A stretch of DNA of 64,000 bases, from positions 1 through 64,000 of the forward strand of contig DASVEE010000031.1 of NCBI GenBank assembly GCA_036380735.1. The letters run 5' to 3'. Below, piece after piece: positions 7,977 through 16,522 of this stretch; the first letter of the stretch is position 1, and every line of letters starts with the position of its first letter. The notes under the pieces are model-generated. The model made no database searches. It had not been told where the DNA came from and was given only the letters and a program-made list of their open reading frames with translations. Source of the DNA: DASVEE01 sp036380735. GTDB lineage: Bacteria; Acidobacteriota; Thermoanaerobaculia; Gp7-AA8. Both the position numbers and the translations under genes were made by a program.

Positions 7977-8759
7977 TTGCACCCTGGGCACTACCCAGGT
8001 GCGTCCGCCACTGACCACCGCCTCCGCCTGAAAGCCAAACAGCCGTGCCATCACCGCGGGAGTCATGACTTCGCGCGGCGGTGCGTCCAGTACCAGCGCG
8101 CCGTTCTGCATCACCAGCATGCGGTCGCTGTACGCCGCGGCCCAGTTGAGGTCGTGCGAAGCGAAGACCACAGTGCAGCCGGTGCGGTCGACGATCTCGC
8201 GCAGGAGCGCGGAGAAGCGTTGCACGTGCTCGATGTCGAGCGCGGCGAGCGGCTCGTCGAGCAGGATGAGGCGCGGCGTTCCGGCGAGCACGCGTGCGAG
8301 GAAGATGCGTTTGCGCTCGCCGCCGCTCATTTCGTCGAGGTAGCGCTGCGCGAGATGCGCGGCATCACAGACGGCAAGCGCGTGCTCCGCAGCAGCGTAG
8401 TCGGCGTCGGTCTCCCAGGCGAAGCGCCCGAGGAAGGGCGCGCGGCCGGAGACGACGACGTCGATGGCGCGCATCGGAAACGCGGGCTCCGGATCCTGCG
8501 GCAGATAGCCGACGCGGCGCGCGTACTCCTTGCCGTTCCACGACGGGAGCGGCTTCCCCTCGAACGAGACCTCCCCCGCCGCCGGCGTCAGCACGCGCGC
8601 CGCCAGCTTGAGCAGCGTCGATTTCCCCGAGCCGTTCGGCCCGGCCAAAGCCACGAGCTGCCCTTCCGGGATTTCCACGCTGACCGCGTGCACCGCCGGC
8701 GCATCGGCGTAGGCGTGGGAAACCGCGCGGAGAACTAGCACGGGCGCCTCCGCGTCCAC
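7974..8759 (-). CDS. btuD: ABC transporter ATP-binding protein, FecCD/BtuCD family importer
   Basis: This 261-residue ATPase powers an importer of the siderophore/cobalamin class. Walker A is GPNGSGKST, the signature motif MSGGERKRI, Walker B LILLDEP, and the H-loop FASHDLNW. It is the last gene of a substrate-binding protein, permease and ATPase operon on this strand. The start shown is GTG at 8759. No Shine-Dalgarno sequence precedes it, because the sequence upstream is the TTGTCCG palindrome. Cobalamin is the likely substrate from the binding protein, but Fe-siderophore cannot be excluded. Confidence 0.85.
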   Translation of the reverse strand: MDAEAPVLVLRAVSHAYADAPAVHAVSVEIPEGQLVALAGPNGSGKSTLLKLAARVLTPAAGEVSFEGKPLPSWNGKEYARRVGYLPQDPEPAFPMRAIDVVVSGRAPFLGRFAWETDADYAAAEHALAVCDAAHLAQRYLDEMSGGERKRIFLARVLAGTPRLILLDEPLAALDIEHVQRFSALLREIVDRTGCTVVFASHDLNWAAAYSDRMLVMQNGALVLDAPPREVMTPAVMARLFGFQAEAVVSGGRTWVVPRVQ

Positions 8760-8844
8760 ATTGTCCGTTGTCCGTTTTCCGTTGTCCGTGCTGACGCTTC
8801 ACGAGCGATCTTCGCGCACAACGGACAACGGACAACGGGCAACG
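8760..8844. repeat. palindromic TTGTCCG heptamer element, copy A
   Basis: The left arm carries 7-nt words TTGTCCG/TTTTCCG (8760-8790) and the right arm the complement ACAACGG repeated (8817-8844). A loop of about 26 nt separates them. It fills the whole gap between the permease stop codon and the ATPase start, so it is internal to the btuFCD operon. Confidence 0.9.
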
Positions 8845-8850
8845 CCGGCC

Positions 8851-9825
8851 TCACCGCGCCCTCCGCAACAGTGACAGAAAGAACGGCACCCCCAGAATCG
8901 CGGTGAAGGCGCCGATCGGCAGTTCCGTGTCCCCGGCCAGAGACCGTGACCCCACATCCGCCAGCACCACCAGCAGCGCCCCGCCCAACGCGGAGAGCGG
9001 CAACAACTGGCGGAAGTCGCGCGGCCACAGCATGCGGATGAGGTGCGGCACCAGCAAGCCGACGAAGCCGATGATGCCGCTGACGGAAACCGCGGCGCCG
9101 GTGACGATCGAGGCGGAGAGAAAGCCGATCAGCTTGATGCGCTCGACGTCGACGCCGCGTGCCTTCGCGTCTTCCTCACCAAACGTGAGCATGCGCAGGT
9201 CGTTCGCGATGAACGCGAGGACGGCCATCGCGGCGACGAGCAGCGTGGCCACGAGCACCACGCTCGTCCAGGTGGCGCCGAACAGCGTCCCCATCATCCA
9301 GCGCAGCGCGGCCGTGAGGTCGCTGCCGCGCGACAGCGAGAACGACATCAGGATGATTGCGGAGAAGAGCGCGTTGAGCACGAGGCCGGACAGCAGCAGG
9401 CGTGTCGGATCGGTGTGATCGCGCCGCCGCGCGAGGAGGAACACGCCGCCGGTCGCGGCGCACGCACCGGCGAAGGCGACGACCGGCACCACGCCGGGGA
9501 TGCGCGAAAGGCCGAGGGCCGTCGACACCGCCGCGCCGCACGCCGCTCCGCCGGAGACGCCGAGGATGAAGGGGTCGGCGAGAGGGTTGCGGAGGAGCGA
9601 CTGGAACGTCGTGCCCGCGACGGCGAGCGTCGCGCCGACGAGCGCCGCCAGCAAGACTCGCGGAAGGCGGATGCGGAAGAAGATCGTGTTCGCGATCTCG
9701 TCGCCGCCGAAGATCGCGCTCCACGACAGCGGCGTCGCGCCGATCGACAGGCCGGCGATGAGCGCCGCCGCCAGCAGCGCGCACAGCACGAGCGCGGGGC
9801 GTCTCAGTGTGACCGGGCTTCCCAC
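8851..9825 (-). CDS. btuC: FecCD/BtuC-type permease
   Basis: This 324-residue polytopic inner-membrane permease of the FecCD family has about nine or ten hydrophobic segments. Family motifs include RLPRVLLAALVGATLAVAG, LADPFILGVSGGA and, near the C-terminus, GFVGLLVPHLIRM. It forms the channel with the ATPase at 7974 and receives substrate from the binding protein at 9804. The start at 9825 is GTG and overlaps the upstream gene by 22 nt, so the two are translationally linked. Confidence 0.88.
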   Translation of the reverse strand: MGSPVTLRRPALVLCALLAAALIAGLSIGATPLSWSAIFGGDEIANTIFFRIRLPRVLLAALVGATLAVAGTTFQSLLRNPLADPFILGVSGGAACGAAVSTALGLSRIPGVVPVVAFAGACAATGGVFLLARRRDHTDPTRLLLSGLVLNALFSAIILMSFSLSRGSDLTAALRWMMGTLFGATWTSVVLVATLLVAAMAVLAFIANDLRMLTFGEEDAKARGVDVERIKLIGFLSASIVTGAAVSVSGIIGFVGLLVPHLIRMLWPRDFRQLLPLSALGGALLVVLADVGSRSLAGDTELPIGAFTAILGVPFFLSLLRRAR

Positions 9826-10673
9826 GCGTCGAGTATCGCATTCAGGCGCTTCGCCGCTTCGACGACGCGCGGACCGGGGCGGGTGAAGACGTTCGAGTCG
9901 ACGCCGACGGTCGCGCGCAGCCCCGGCGCCGCCTTGCGAAGCTCCGCGATCTGTTCCGGCGAGACCTCCGCTTGCGGGTAGAGGATGAGATCCGGCGGAT
10001 TGGCCACGAGCGTTTCGAGCGAATACTGCGGCCAGCCGTCGACGGTGACGGCGTTGGTTGCGCCTGTCAGCTCGAGGACGTCGCCGGCGAACGTCTTGCG
10101 GCCCGCGACGTAGAGCGGCGAGGTCCAGATGGCGAAGAGGACGCGCGGCGTCTTCTTGCGCGTCCGTTTCTGCGCGGCGAGACCACGGCGCACTGCGTCG
10201 GCTTTCTCGCGGGCGCCGTCGACGTCGAGGATCTCGCCGAGGCGGATCATGGCGTCGGGGATCTGACTGGCGCGGTCGGTGCGCACGACATACATGGGAA
10301 TGTTCACCGCCGCCAGCGCCGGGCCGAGGTTGGGGTGATTCCCCTCGGTCGACGCGAGGACGAGATCGGGCTTCAACGCGGCGATCTTCTCCAGGTTCGG
10401 CTGCATGCCGCCGATCTTCGGGAGCTTTCTGGCGTCCGCCGGATAATCGGAAAAGTCGTCGGTGCCGGCGAGGCGATCGCCGGCGCCGAGGCCGTAGACG
10501 AGCTCCGTCAGGTTCGGCGCGAGCGTGACGATGCGCTGCACGCGCGGAGGGATCGTCACGGCGCGGCCGAGATCATCGGTGGTGTTCGTGGCGGTGCGCT
10601 GTTCACGGCAGGCGGCCAGCGACACGAGCAGGAGGATCGTGAGCCGGAAGCGATGGCTGCGTAGCGCGTGCAT
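9804..10673 (-). CDS. btuF: periplasmic cobalamin/siderophore-binding lipoprotein
   Basis: This 289-residue class III binding protein has an N-terminal lipoprotein signal with lipobox LAAC near residue 22, so it should be tethered to a membrane. The body has RIVTLAPNLTELVYGLGAGDRLAGTDD split by typical BtuF features, then KPDLVLAS and the C-terminal SNVFTRPGPRVVEAA segment common in cobalamin-binding BtuF proteins. It is first in the operon with btuC and btuD. I see no cobalamin riboswitch upstream; that region holds the second GGTTTTC palindrome. Confidence 0.85.
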   Translation of the reverse strand: MHALRSHRFRLTILLLVSLAACREQRTATNTTDDLGRAVTIPPRVQRIVTLAPNLTELVYGLGAGDRLAGTDDFSDYPADARKLPKIGGMQPNLEKIAALKPDLVLASTEGNHPNLGPALAAVNIPMYVVRTDRASQIPDAMIRLGEILDVDGAREKADAVRRGLAAQKRTRKKTPRVLFAIWTSPLYVAGRKTFAGDVLELTGATNAVTVDGWPQYSLETLVANPPDLILYPQAEVSPEQIAELRKAAPGLRATVGVDSNVFTRPGPRVVEAAKRLNAILDAWEARSH

Positions 10674-10682
10674 GGTGGGGGT

Positions 10683-10817
<135 letters not shown>

Positions 10818-10830
10818 CGCTTCACGAAAA

Positions 10831-10858
10831 CAAAAACCGCGGCCCGGGGGCCGCGGTA
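10831..10858 (-). terminator. rho-independent terminator of the coiled-coil gene
   Basis: On the minus strand ACCGCGGCC and GGCCGCGGT form a 9-bp GC stem followed by TTTTTG. It lies 25 nt after the stop codon of the 10883 gene. Confidence 0.85.
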
Positions 10859-10882
10859 TCAGGAAACGAACGGCGCGCGGCG

Positions 10883-11113
10883 CTAAGCGTCGCTGCCTTC
10901 GTCCTCGTCGAGGTCGTTCGCGATGCCGAGACGGGTGCACGCGGCCGCGTACATCTGCTTGGAAGCGTTGATCGCGTCCTGCAGCTCGGCAATGCGATCC
11001 TTGACCTTCGCGAGCTCCTCTTCGACCTGGTCTTTGAGGTCGCTGATCTCCTGCCGAGTGACCTGCAGGGTCGTCTCGTAGAACTTGCGTTGTTGATCGG
11101 TAAGGATCGGCAT
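10883..11113 (-). CDS. small coiled-coil protein, unknown function
   Basis: This 76-residue, strongly helical protein has heptad-like spacing (QEISDLKDQVEEELAKVKD, about residues 22-40) and an acidic tail DLDEDEGSDA. The single Cys is in AACTRLG. A clear CAGGAG precedes the ATG by about 7 nt, and a good intrinsic terminator follows, so it is an independent monocistronic gene. I recognise no family. Confidence 0.75.
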   Translation of the reverse strand: MPILTDQQRKFYETTLQVTRQEISDLKDQVEEELAKVKDRIAELQDAINASKQMYAAACTRLGIANDLDEDEGSDA

Positions 11114-11126
11114 TCAATGCTCCTGT

Positions 11127-11200
11127 CGTTTTCCGTTGTCCGTTGTCCGTTTTCCGTCTGCGTTCTCCACGGACAACGGAAAACGAACAACGGACAACGC
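11127..11200. repeat. palindromic TTGTCCG heptamer element, copy B
   Basis: The left arm is TTTTCCGTTGTCCG words (11127-11157) and the right arm GGACAACGGAAAACG (11169-11200), with a loop of about 11 nt. It lies just after the stop codon (on the minus strand) of the large kinase/TonB gene and before the small coiled-coil gene. Confidence 0.9.
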
Positions 11201-11223
11201 GTCTAAAGCGGGCGCGATTATAC

Positions 11224-14199
11224 CTACAGTTTGAAATCCACCGGCACGGTGAGCCACGTCTTCACGCGTACACCATCTTTCGTGGCCGGTGCGAACGTCG
11301 AGCGGCGCATCGTCTGCTCGGCCGCTTCGTTCAGACCGACGGGACGGGCGACGCCGCGGAGGACGCGGACCTCGAGCGGCTTGCCGGTCTCGGAGACGAG
11401 GACGCTGACGATGACGGTGCCCTGCACGCGCGACGCGCGCGCCATCGCCGGATACGGAACCGTGCCGCGCTTCGTCACGCGTGCGGCGATGAGGCCCGGC
11501 GTGCCGGCGCTGACGAGGTCACCTTCGCGCACGCGCTCTTCCGCCGCTGGCTGCGGCGTGGGGCGCGGAGCCTCGGCCGCCTGCGTCGCCGTGGGCACCG
11601 GAGCCGGGGCCTGCGTGGCGGTCTGCTGCGGTTGCTGGACGGGCGCCGGAGCCGGCGTCACCGGCGCCTGCGTGGCCGTCGGAACGGGTGCGGGCGTGAC
11701 GGGACGGGATGCATTCGCCGCCTGCTGCTGGGCGGCGGCGGTGCGCTGCTGCTGTTCGAACAGCGCGCGCTGCGCCGCGAGGCGCTTCTGCACCTCGGCG
11801 TCGACCGCGTTCGGATCGATGACCGGGGCGACGGTGCCGGGCGCCGCGAGCGGCGCGGTGGTCGTCGGATCGAGGAGCGGCGTCGTAGCCGTCGGCGCGG
11901 CGACGGGTGCAACCGTCGTCGTGGCCGCCGCGGTCTGCGCCGCGGGAGCGGGCGCGTCGCCACCCTTCGTCAGGAAGTACGCCGCGGCGGCACCACCGCC
12001 GAGGACGAGCAGCCCGAGGATCGCGAAGAGCGCGACGGGCTTCTTCTTCGGCGGCTCTTCGTACGCCACCGCGGGTGCCGGCGCCGCAGCGACAGGAGCT
12101 GGTGCGGGTGCAGGTGCCGGAGTGGGGAGATGGATCGGCACCGGCGCGGCGGCGGCGATCGTCTTGGCCGCTTCGACGGAGCGGAGCGGCGACAGCGTGG
12201 GCGGCGGCGGCTCGAAGTCGGGCTCCGTCGCCGCCGGCAGCACCGGCTCCGGGCTCCAGATGCGATGCATGTAGATCGCGAGATCGGCCGACGTCGGCGT
12301 GGGACGGAAGCTGTAGAGGACGGCGTCGAGCTCGCGTGCGAGCTCCCCTGCCGTCTGGTACCGCTGCTGCGGATCCTTGTGCAGCGCCTTGAGAACGATG
12401 CGGTCGATCTCCGGCGTCACCTCGTCGTTGATGTCCGAGGGGGTGACGACGCGGGCTTCGCGCACCTGCTCGAGGATCGAGAGCTCGCTGTCGCCGGTGA
12501 ACAGCTTGCGCGCGGTGAGCATCTCGAACAGCACCGCCGCGAGGGCGAAGATGTCGGAGCGCTTGTCGATGTTGCGCCCCCACGCCTGCTCCGGCGACAT
12601 GTACTGCAGCTTCCCTTTGAGCGCGCCGGCTTGCGTGTGCGACGCCTTCGACGCGGCCTTGGCAATGCCGAAGTCGCACAGCTTGATGTCGCCGTCCTGG
12701 GAAACGAGCACGTTCTGCGGCGAGACGTCGCGATGGACGATGCCCATCTCGCGGTCCTCGAAGTCGCGCTTGCGGTGCGCGTAGTCGAGCGCGGCGGCGA
12801 TCTTCGAGGCGATGAAGAGCGCCAGCTCGACGGTCATCGGCTGGTCGCGCTCCTGGGCGCGTCTGAGGATGGTCTTCAGATCGTGCCCGTCGATGTACTC
12901 CATCGCGATGTAGTACGACCCCTGCATTTTGCCGAGGTCGTAGATGTGGATGATGTTGTTGTGGTTGAGCTGCGCGGCGAGCTTGGCTTCATCGATGAAC
13001 ATCTCGATGAAGTCCTGGTTGTCGGACAGGTGCGGCAGGATCTTCTTGATCGCCACGACCTTCTCGAACCCTTCCACGCCTTTCATCCGCGACTTCCAGA
13101 CCTCGGCCATGCCGCCCGTGGCGATCTTCTCGATGAGGACGTACTGGCCGAAGCGGGTGCCGTCGGAGGGGTCGTCCTCCTCATGTGCCGGCGGCGCGGG
13201 AACGGCCTGGGGGAAGACCGGCTGCGAGACCGGCACGCGGTCCGGCACGTAGGCGGCCATCTTCTCGGTGTTGAACTTCGCGGCCGCGGGAGCCTGCGGC
13301 GCCGGTGCGGCAGGAGCCGGAGTCGGCGTGGCCGGGCGTGCCGCCGGAGTCGGCGCTGCGACAGGACGCGGTGCGGCCGGTTGCGGTGCGGCGGTCTGCG
13401 GCGGCGGCGGCACGGCCGCCGGCTTCGGCGCGGTTGCCGGTGCTGCCGCGGCGGGAGCCGGCGCCGGAGCGGCAGCCGGCGGCGCGGGAGCCGGTCGCGG
13501 AGCCGCGGGCGTGGCCTGCGTCCCGGGCGTGGTCGGCTTCTTCAGCCCCGACAGCGTGTCGTTGAGGATCTGGTCCATCTCCTCGGCCGAACGCTTGGCG
13601 GGAGCGCCGGGTGGCGGCTGCGCTGCGTCCTTCTTCTTCGGGAGCACACCGGCGAGTGTGTCCGCCAGCAGCTTGTCGACATCGTCTTTCTTGGTGGCCA
13701 TAGTTTTTCTGGCTCCGGGCGCGCTGGAATCGTCGATGAGATCGCCGAAGATCTCCGTCGAGGTGAGGCCGTTCGCCGCGGCGGGTGGAGAGAGGCGAAC
13801 CGTGAGGTCGGGATCGAGCTCCGTGCGGAAGCCGAGCATCTGCTGGACTTTCCCGAGGAACTCGGTTTCGGAATAAGGCTTGGGGAGGATGTCGGAGGCG
13901 CCCACCCGCTGCGCATCCTGCCGCGGGCTCTTGCCGTTGTAGCCGGAGACCGTGAGCAGGATCGGCGTTTCCTGAAGCGGCTTGCGTCCGCGGATCGCGC
14001 GGATGAGCTCCGAGGTGCTGATCTTCGGGATGACGGAGGAGAGGACGATGAGGCGCGGCGGATTCGCTTCGAGCGCCCGGATGGCTTCCTCTCCGTCGCG
14101 CGCGAACGTCGTCACGAAGGAAGGGTTGCCGGCGAGGGCCTGACGCACCCGGTCGGTGTAGCGCGGCTCATACTCGACGACGAGAATGTTTTCTGACAT
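11224..14199 (-). CDS. pseudo-receiver / Ser-Thr kinase / TonB C-terminal fusion protein
   Basis: This 991-residue multidomain protein begins with a CheY-like receiver (about 1-120) in which the usual phospho-acceptor Asp is Ser (IVLSSVIP) and the acidic pair is reduced to VVEYEP, so it is probably not phosphorylated. A Pro/Ala linker (about 195-325) follows. The Ser/Thr kinase (about 345-600) has GTP-loop-like IATGGMAEVWK, VAIKK, HRDVSPQNVL, DFGIAKA and SPEQAWG and looks active. A transmembrane helix lies near 705-730 (VALFAILGLLVLGGG), then a Pro/Gln/Ala periplasmic linker. A TonB C-terminal domain ends the chain (YPAMARASRVQGTV to PVDFKL). Start 14199 is the ATG where the receiver begins. 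Confidence 0.85.
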   Translation of the reverse strand: MSENILVVEYEPRYTDRVRQALAGNPSFVTTFARDGEEAIRALEANPPRLIVLSSVIPKISTSELIRAIRGRKPLQETPILLTVSGYNGKSPRQDAQRVGASDILPKPYSETEFLGKVQQMLGFRTELDPDLTVRLSPPAAANGLTSTEIFGDLIDDSSAPGARKTMATKKDDVDKLLADTLAGVLPKKKDAAQPPPGAPAKRSAEEMDQILNDTLSGLKKPTTPGTQATPAAPRPAPAPPAAAPAPAPAAAAPATAPKPAAVPPPPQTAAPQPAAPRPVAAPTPAARPATPTPAPAAPAPQAPAAAKFNTEKMAAYVPDRVPVSQPVFPQAVPAPPAHEEDDPSDGTRFGQYVLIEKIATGGMAEVWKSRMKGVEGFEKVVAIKKILPHLSDNQDFIEMFIDEAKLAAQLNHNNIIHIYDLGKMQGSYYIAMEYIDGHDLKTILRRAQERDQPMTVELALFIASKIAAALDYAHRKRDFEDREMGIVHRDVSPQNVLVSQDGDIKLCDFGIAKAASKASHTQAGALKGKLQYMSPEQAWGRNIDKRSDIFALAAVLFEMLTARKLFTGDSELSILEQVREARVVTPSDINDEVTPEIDRIVLKALHKDPQQRYQTAGELARELDAVLYSFRPTPTSADLAIYMHRIWSPEPVLPAATEPDFEPPPPTLSPLRSVEAAKTIAAAAPVPIHLPTPAPAPAPAPVAAAPAPAVAYEEPPKKKPVALFAILGLLVLGGGAAAAYFLTKGGDAPAPAAQTAAATTTVAPVAAPTATTPLLDPTTTAPLAAPGTVAPVIDPNAVDAEVQKRLAAQRALFEQQQRTAAAQQQAANASRPVTPAPVPTATQAPVTPAPAPVQQPQQTATQAPAPVPTATQAAEAPRPTPQPAAEERVREGDLVSAGTPGLIAARVTKRGTVPYPAMARASRVQGTVIVSVLVSETGKPLEVRVLRGVARPVGLNEAAEQTMRRSTFAPATKDGVRVKTWLTVPVDFKL

Positions 14200-14267
14200 G
14201 GGAGTCGGGGGTTGAATTTTGGCACAATGCGGGCTTACGGCCAAGGGGACCGGAAGGAGGCGACGTC

Positions 14268-14540
14268 ATGTGCCGGAATATCAAGACCCTGTTCAACTTC
14301 GAGCCCCCGGCGACGGAAGAGGAGATCGAGGCCTCGGCGCTGCAGTTCGTGCGCAAGCTGTCGGGCTTCACGAAGCCGTCGAAAGCAAATGAAGAAGCGT
14401 TCGACCAGGCGGTGCGCGACGTAACGGTCGTCGCCCGGACGCTGCTGGCTTCGCTGGTGACGAACGCGGAGCCGCGCGACCGCGATGTGGAAGCGGAGAA
14501 GGCGCGCGCAAGGAATGTGGAGCGGTTTGGGGAGAGGTAG
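14268..14540 (+). CDS. DUF2277 family protein
   Basis: This 90-residue protein starts MCRNIKTLFNFEPPAT and continues EEEIEASALQFVRKLSGF, the conserved opening of DUF2277, a small family of unknown function. The conserved Cys is at position 2. A strong GGAAGGAGG lies 8-9 nt before the ATG. It diverges from the kinase/TonB gene with 68 nt between starts, and rho follows on the same strand after about 250 nt. Confidence 0.85.
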   Translation: MCRNIKTLFNFEPPATEEEIEASALQFVRKLSGFTKPSKANEEAFDQAVRDVTVVARTLLASLVTNAEPRDRDVEAEKARARNVERFGER

Positions 14541-14739
14541 GTGCGTGGCCGGCTTTTCGTGATGGCGGCGGGGAGACGATGGGACCGCCTTCATCCTCTC
14601 CCGGATCAAACGCTTGCTTTTTTCCCCGACCCTTGCTCATACTAACGGCCGCACCTCGCGACGATCTTGCTGGCTTCCTGCCTGGGCGTTTACGAGAGTC
14701 CGTCTCTCCGCCCCGATATCGTCGGTTCCCGGGAACTGA

Positions 14740-14773
14740 GCAGGTGAAAAGCCTTAGCAGGTGAAAAGCTCGT
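14740..14773 (+). repeat. 17-bp tandem duplication in the rho leader
   Basis: AGCAGGTGAAAAGC occurs twice, 17 bp apart, 15-50 nt upstream of the rho ATG. The rest of 14541-14787 shows no gene. The duplication could bear on rho autoregulation or translation initiation, which is inference. Confidence 0.6.
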
Positions 14774-14787
14774 TGGTTGAGTTTTGA

Positions 14788-16170
14788 ATGACACCAGACA
14801 ATCGCAATCCGCGTAAACGGCGTCGCCGCAGACGTCGCACGGGCGGTGCCGGCGAGGGGCAGAATGCCCCGATGAACGGCAACGGCCCGTCACCAGGAAA
14901 CGAAGCACCTTCTGCAAATCGCCAGGGTGGCGATGACGGAGGGGGCGGACGTCGTCGTCGGCGCGCACGCCGCGGCCGCAGTGGTACCGGCGGCGGAGAT
15001 CGTGCCGGCCGTCCGATGGAGAACGGTGGCGGCGGCTCGTTGCCGTCGATCGCCGACATCCCTCCGGGCGAGCTGGCCCAGGTGGCCGGCGTCCTCTTCG
15101 TGAAACCGAACGGCACCGGCATCCTCGTCGATCCGGCCAACAACTACTACGCCCAGCCGGGCGATCCGATCGTGCCGCGCACGATGGTCGAGCGTCTGCA
15201 CCTGCAGGCCGGTCTCCATCTGTCGGGCTCGGCGCGGCGCACCGGTAACGGCCTGGAGTTTGTCGGGCTCGAACAGGTCGAAGGGGTCACGCTCGAGGAG
15301 TACCGCGACTCGCGCCGTCCCTTCTCCGAGCTGATCTCGATCGATCCGCACGACATGTTCAAGCTGGAGACGGAGCCGGAGCGCCTCACCACGCGCGTCA
15401 TCGACCTCCTCGTCCCCATCGGCAAAGGGCAGCGCTGCCTCATCGTGGCGCCGCCGAAAGCCGGCAAGACGACCCTCCTCAAGGACATCGCGCACGGGAT
15501 CAACAGGAATCATCCCGACGTCACCCTGATCGTGCTCCTCGTCGACGAGCGTCCGGAAGAAGTCACCGACTTCCGCCGCAGCGTCGAGAAGGGTGAGGTC
15601 GTCGCGTCGAGCTCCGACGAGTCCGCCGACAGCCACATCCATCTCGCCGAGATCGTCCTCGAGCGCGCCCGCCGCCTCGTGGAGATCAAGAAGGACGTCG
15701 TCATCCTCTGCGACTCCATCACCCGCATGTCGCGCGCTTACAACAACGAGCAGCGCGGCTCGGGGAAGATCCTCTCCGGCGGCATCGACGCCCGGACCAT
15801 GGAGAAGCCGCGGCGCTTCTTCGGCGCCGCGCGCAATGCCGAGGATTGGGGATCGCTGACGATCATCGCCACGGCGCTGGTCGACACCGGCTCCCGCATG
15901 GACGAGGTCATCTTCCAGGAGTTCAAGGGCACCGGCAACACGGAGATCGTCCTCGATCGCGGCCTCTTCGAGCGCCGCATCTTTCCGGCGATCAACATCG
16001 CCCAGACGGGCACGCGCAAAGAGGAGAAGCTCCTCCCCGCCACCGTGCTGCCGAAGATCCATACGCTCCGCCGCGCGCTCGCCGGAACCGATCCGATGAC
16101 GGCGATGAAGATGCTGCTCGAGCGGCTGCAGAAGTTCCCCACCAACGAAGGGTTCCTCAAGAGCTTCTGA
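14788..16170 (+). CDS. rho: transcription termination factor Rho
   Basis: This 460-residue hexameric RNA-dependent ATPase terminates transcription. Residues 1-75 are a low-complexity Arg- and Gly-rich extension (KRRRRRRRTGG, GGGRRRRRARRGRSG). A cold-shock-like RNA-binding domain follows (about 90-165), in which the usual RNP1 aromatic motif (GFGFLR in E. coli) reads GTGILVD. The ATPase core has Walker A APPKAGKTT, Walker B VLLVDERPEEVTD, the Q-loop region RMSRAYNNEQRGSGK and SGGIDARTMEKPRRFF. The helical Rho_N subdomain seems to be replaced by the basic extension. No Shine-Dalgarno sequence is evident upstream. The stop codon lies inside a terminator stem. Confidence 0.95.
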   Translation: MTPDNRNPRKRRRRRRRTGGAGEGQNAPMNGNGPSPGNEAPSANRQGGDDGGGGRRRRRARRGRSGTGGGDRAGRPMENGGGGSLPSIADIPPGELAQVAGVLFVKPNGTGILVDPANNYYAQPGDPIVPRTMVERLHLQAGLHLSGSARRTGNGLEFVGLEQVEGVTLEEYRDSRRPFSELISIDPHDMFKLETEPERLTTRVIDLLVPIGKGQRCLIVAPPKAGKTTLLKDIAHGINRNHPDVTLIVLLVDERPEEVTDFRRSVEKGEVVASSSDESADSHIHLAEIVLERARRLVEIKKDVVILCDSITRMSRAYNNEQRGSGKILSGGIDARTMEKPRRFFGAARNAEDWGSLTIIATALVDTGSRMDEVIFQEFKGTGNTEIVLDRGLFERRIFPAINIAQTGTRKEEKLLPATVLPKIHTLRRALAGTDPMTAMKMLLERLQKFPTNEGFLKSF

Positions 16171-16206
16171 CGGTCTCACGGCCGTCAGAAGCTCCTTTGC
16201 TGTTTC
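16161..16206 (+). terminator. terminator hairpin overlapping the rho stop codon
   Basis: GAGCTTCTGACGG and CCGTCAGAAGCTC form a perfect 13-bp stem with an 8-nt loop, followed by CTTTGCTGTTTCG and TTTT. The TGA stop of rho is within the 5' arm. Confidence 0.75.
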
Positions 16207-16390
16207 GTTTTCCGATTCCGGTTTCGGGGGCGAGTGGAGCGCGGGAGCCCGTGTCGGAATGGCGCTCCGCATCGCGTTTTTCCGAATGGCCGACATCCGG
16301 ATTTCCGAATCGTGATTTCTTTAAAGCCGGGGAGTTTCCGTACGCTCCGGAATCGGCAATCACGACTCCCGAATCCACGCGTTTTTCACG
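16207..16390. repeat. imperfect inverted element of GATTC/GAATC words
   Basis: This 352-base gene-free gap (16171-16522) holds, after the rho terminator, words such as CCGATTCCGG, TTTCCGAATGG, GGATTTCCGAATCGTG and an inverted counterpart GGCAATCACGACTCCCG. The two halves pair imperfectly around about 16335. It looks like an eroded member of the same class of intergenic palindromes as the other word repeats. No reading frame here looks real. Confidence 0.5.
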
Positions 16391-16400
16391 CCCGCTTCAC

Positions 16401-16429
16401 TTTACGGACGCCGTCAGGTGAGGTAATTT
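16401..16429 (+). promoter_or_regulatory. candidate sigma-70 promoter of the TonB-dependent receptor
   Basis: TTTACG and TAATTT are separated by 17 bp. Transcription would start near 16436 and leave an 85-90-nt leader that ends in the strong AGGAGG before the ATG at 16523. Confidence 0.4.
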
Positions 16430-16522
16430 AGCGCACCGCATTCCCTTCGTCTTCCGGGCGACGTCCGTCCAAACGTCGGCGGAAGCCAGCAATCTCGAGT
16501 CAGTCAAATTCAGGAGGTTCTC

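Noticed and set aside
11143..14196. A 1017-residue open frame antisense to the kinase/TonB gene
   Set aside because: Shadow frame of a GC-rich gene with Arg- and Gly-rich low-complexity translation. The minus-strand frame shows receiver, kinase and TonB domains.
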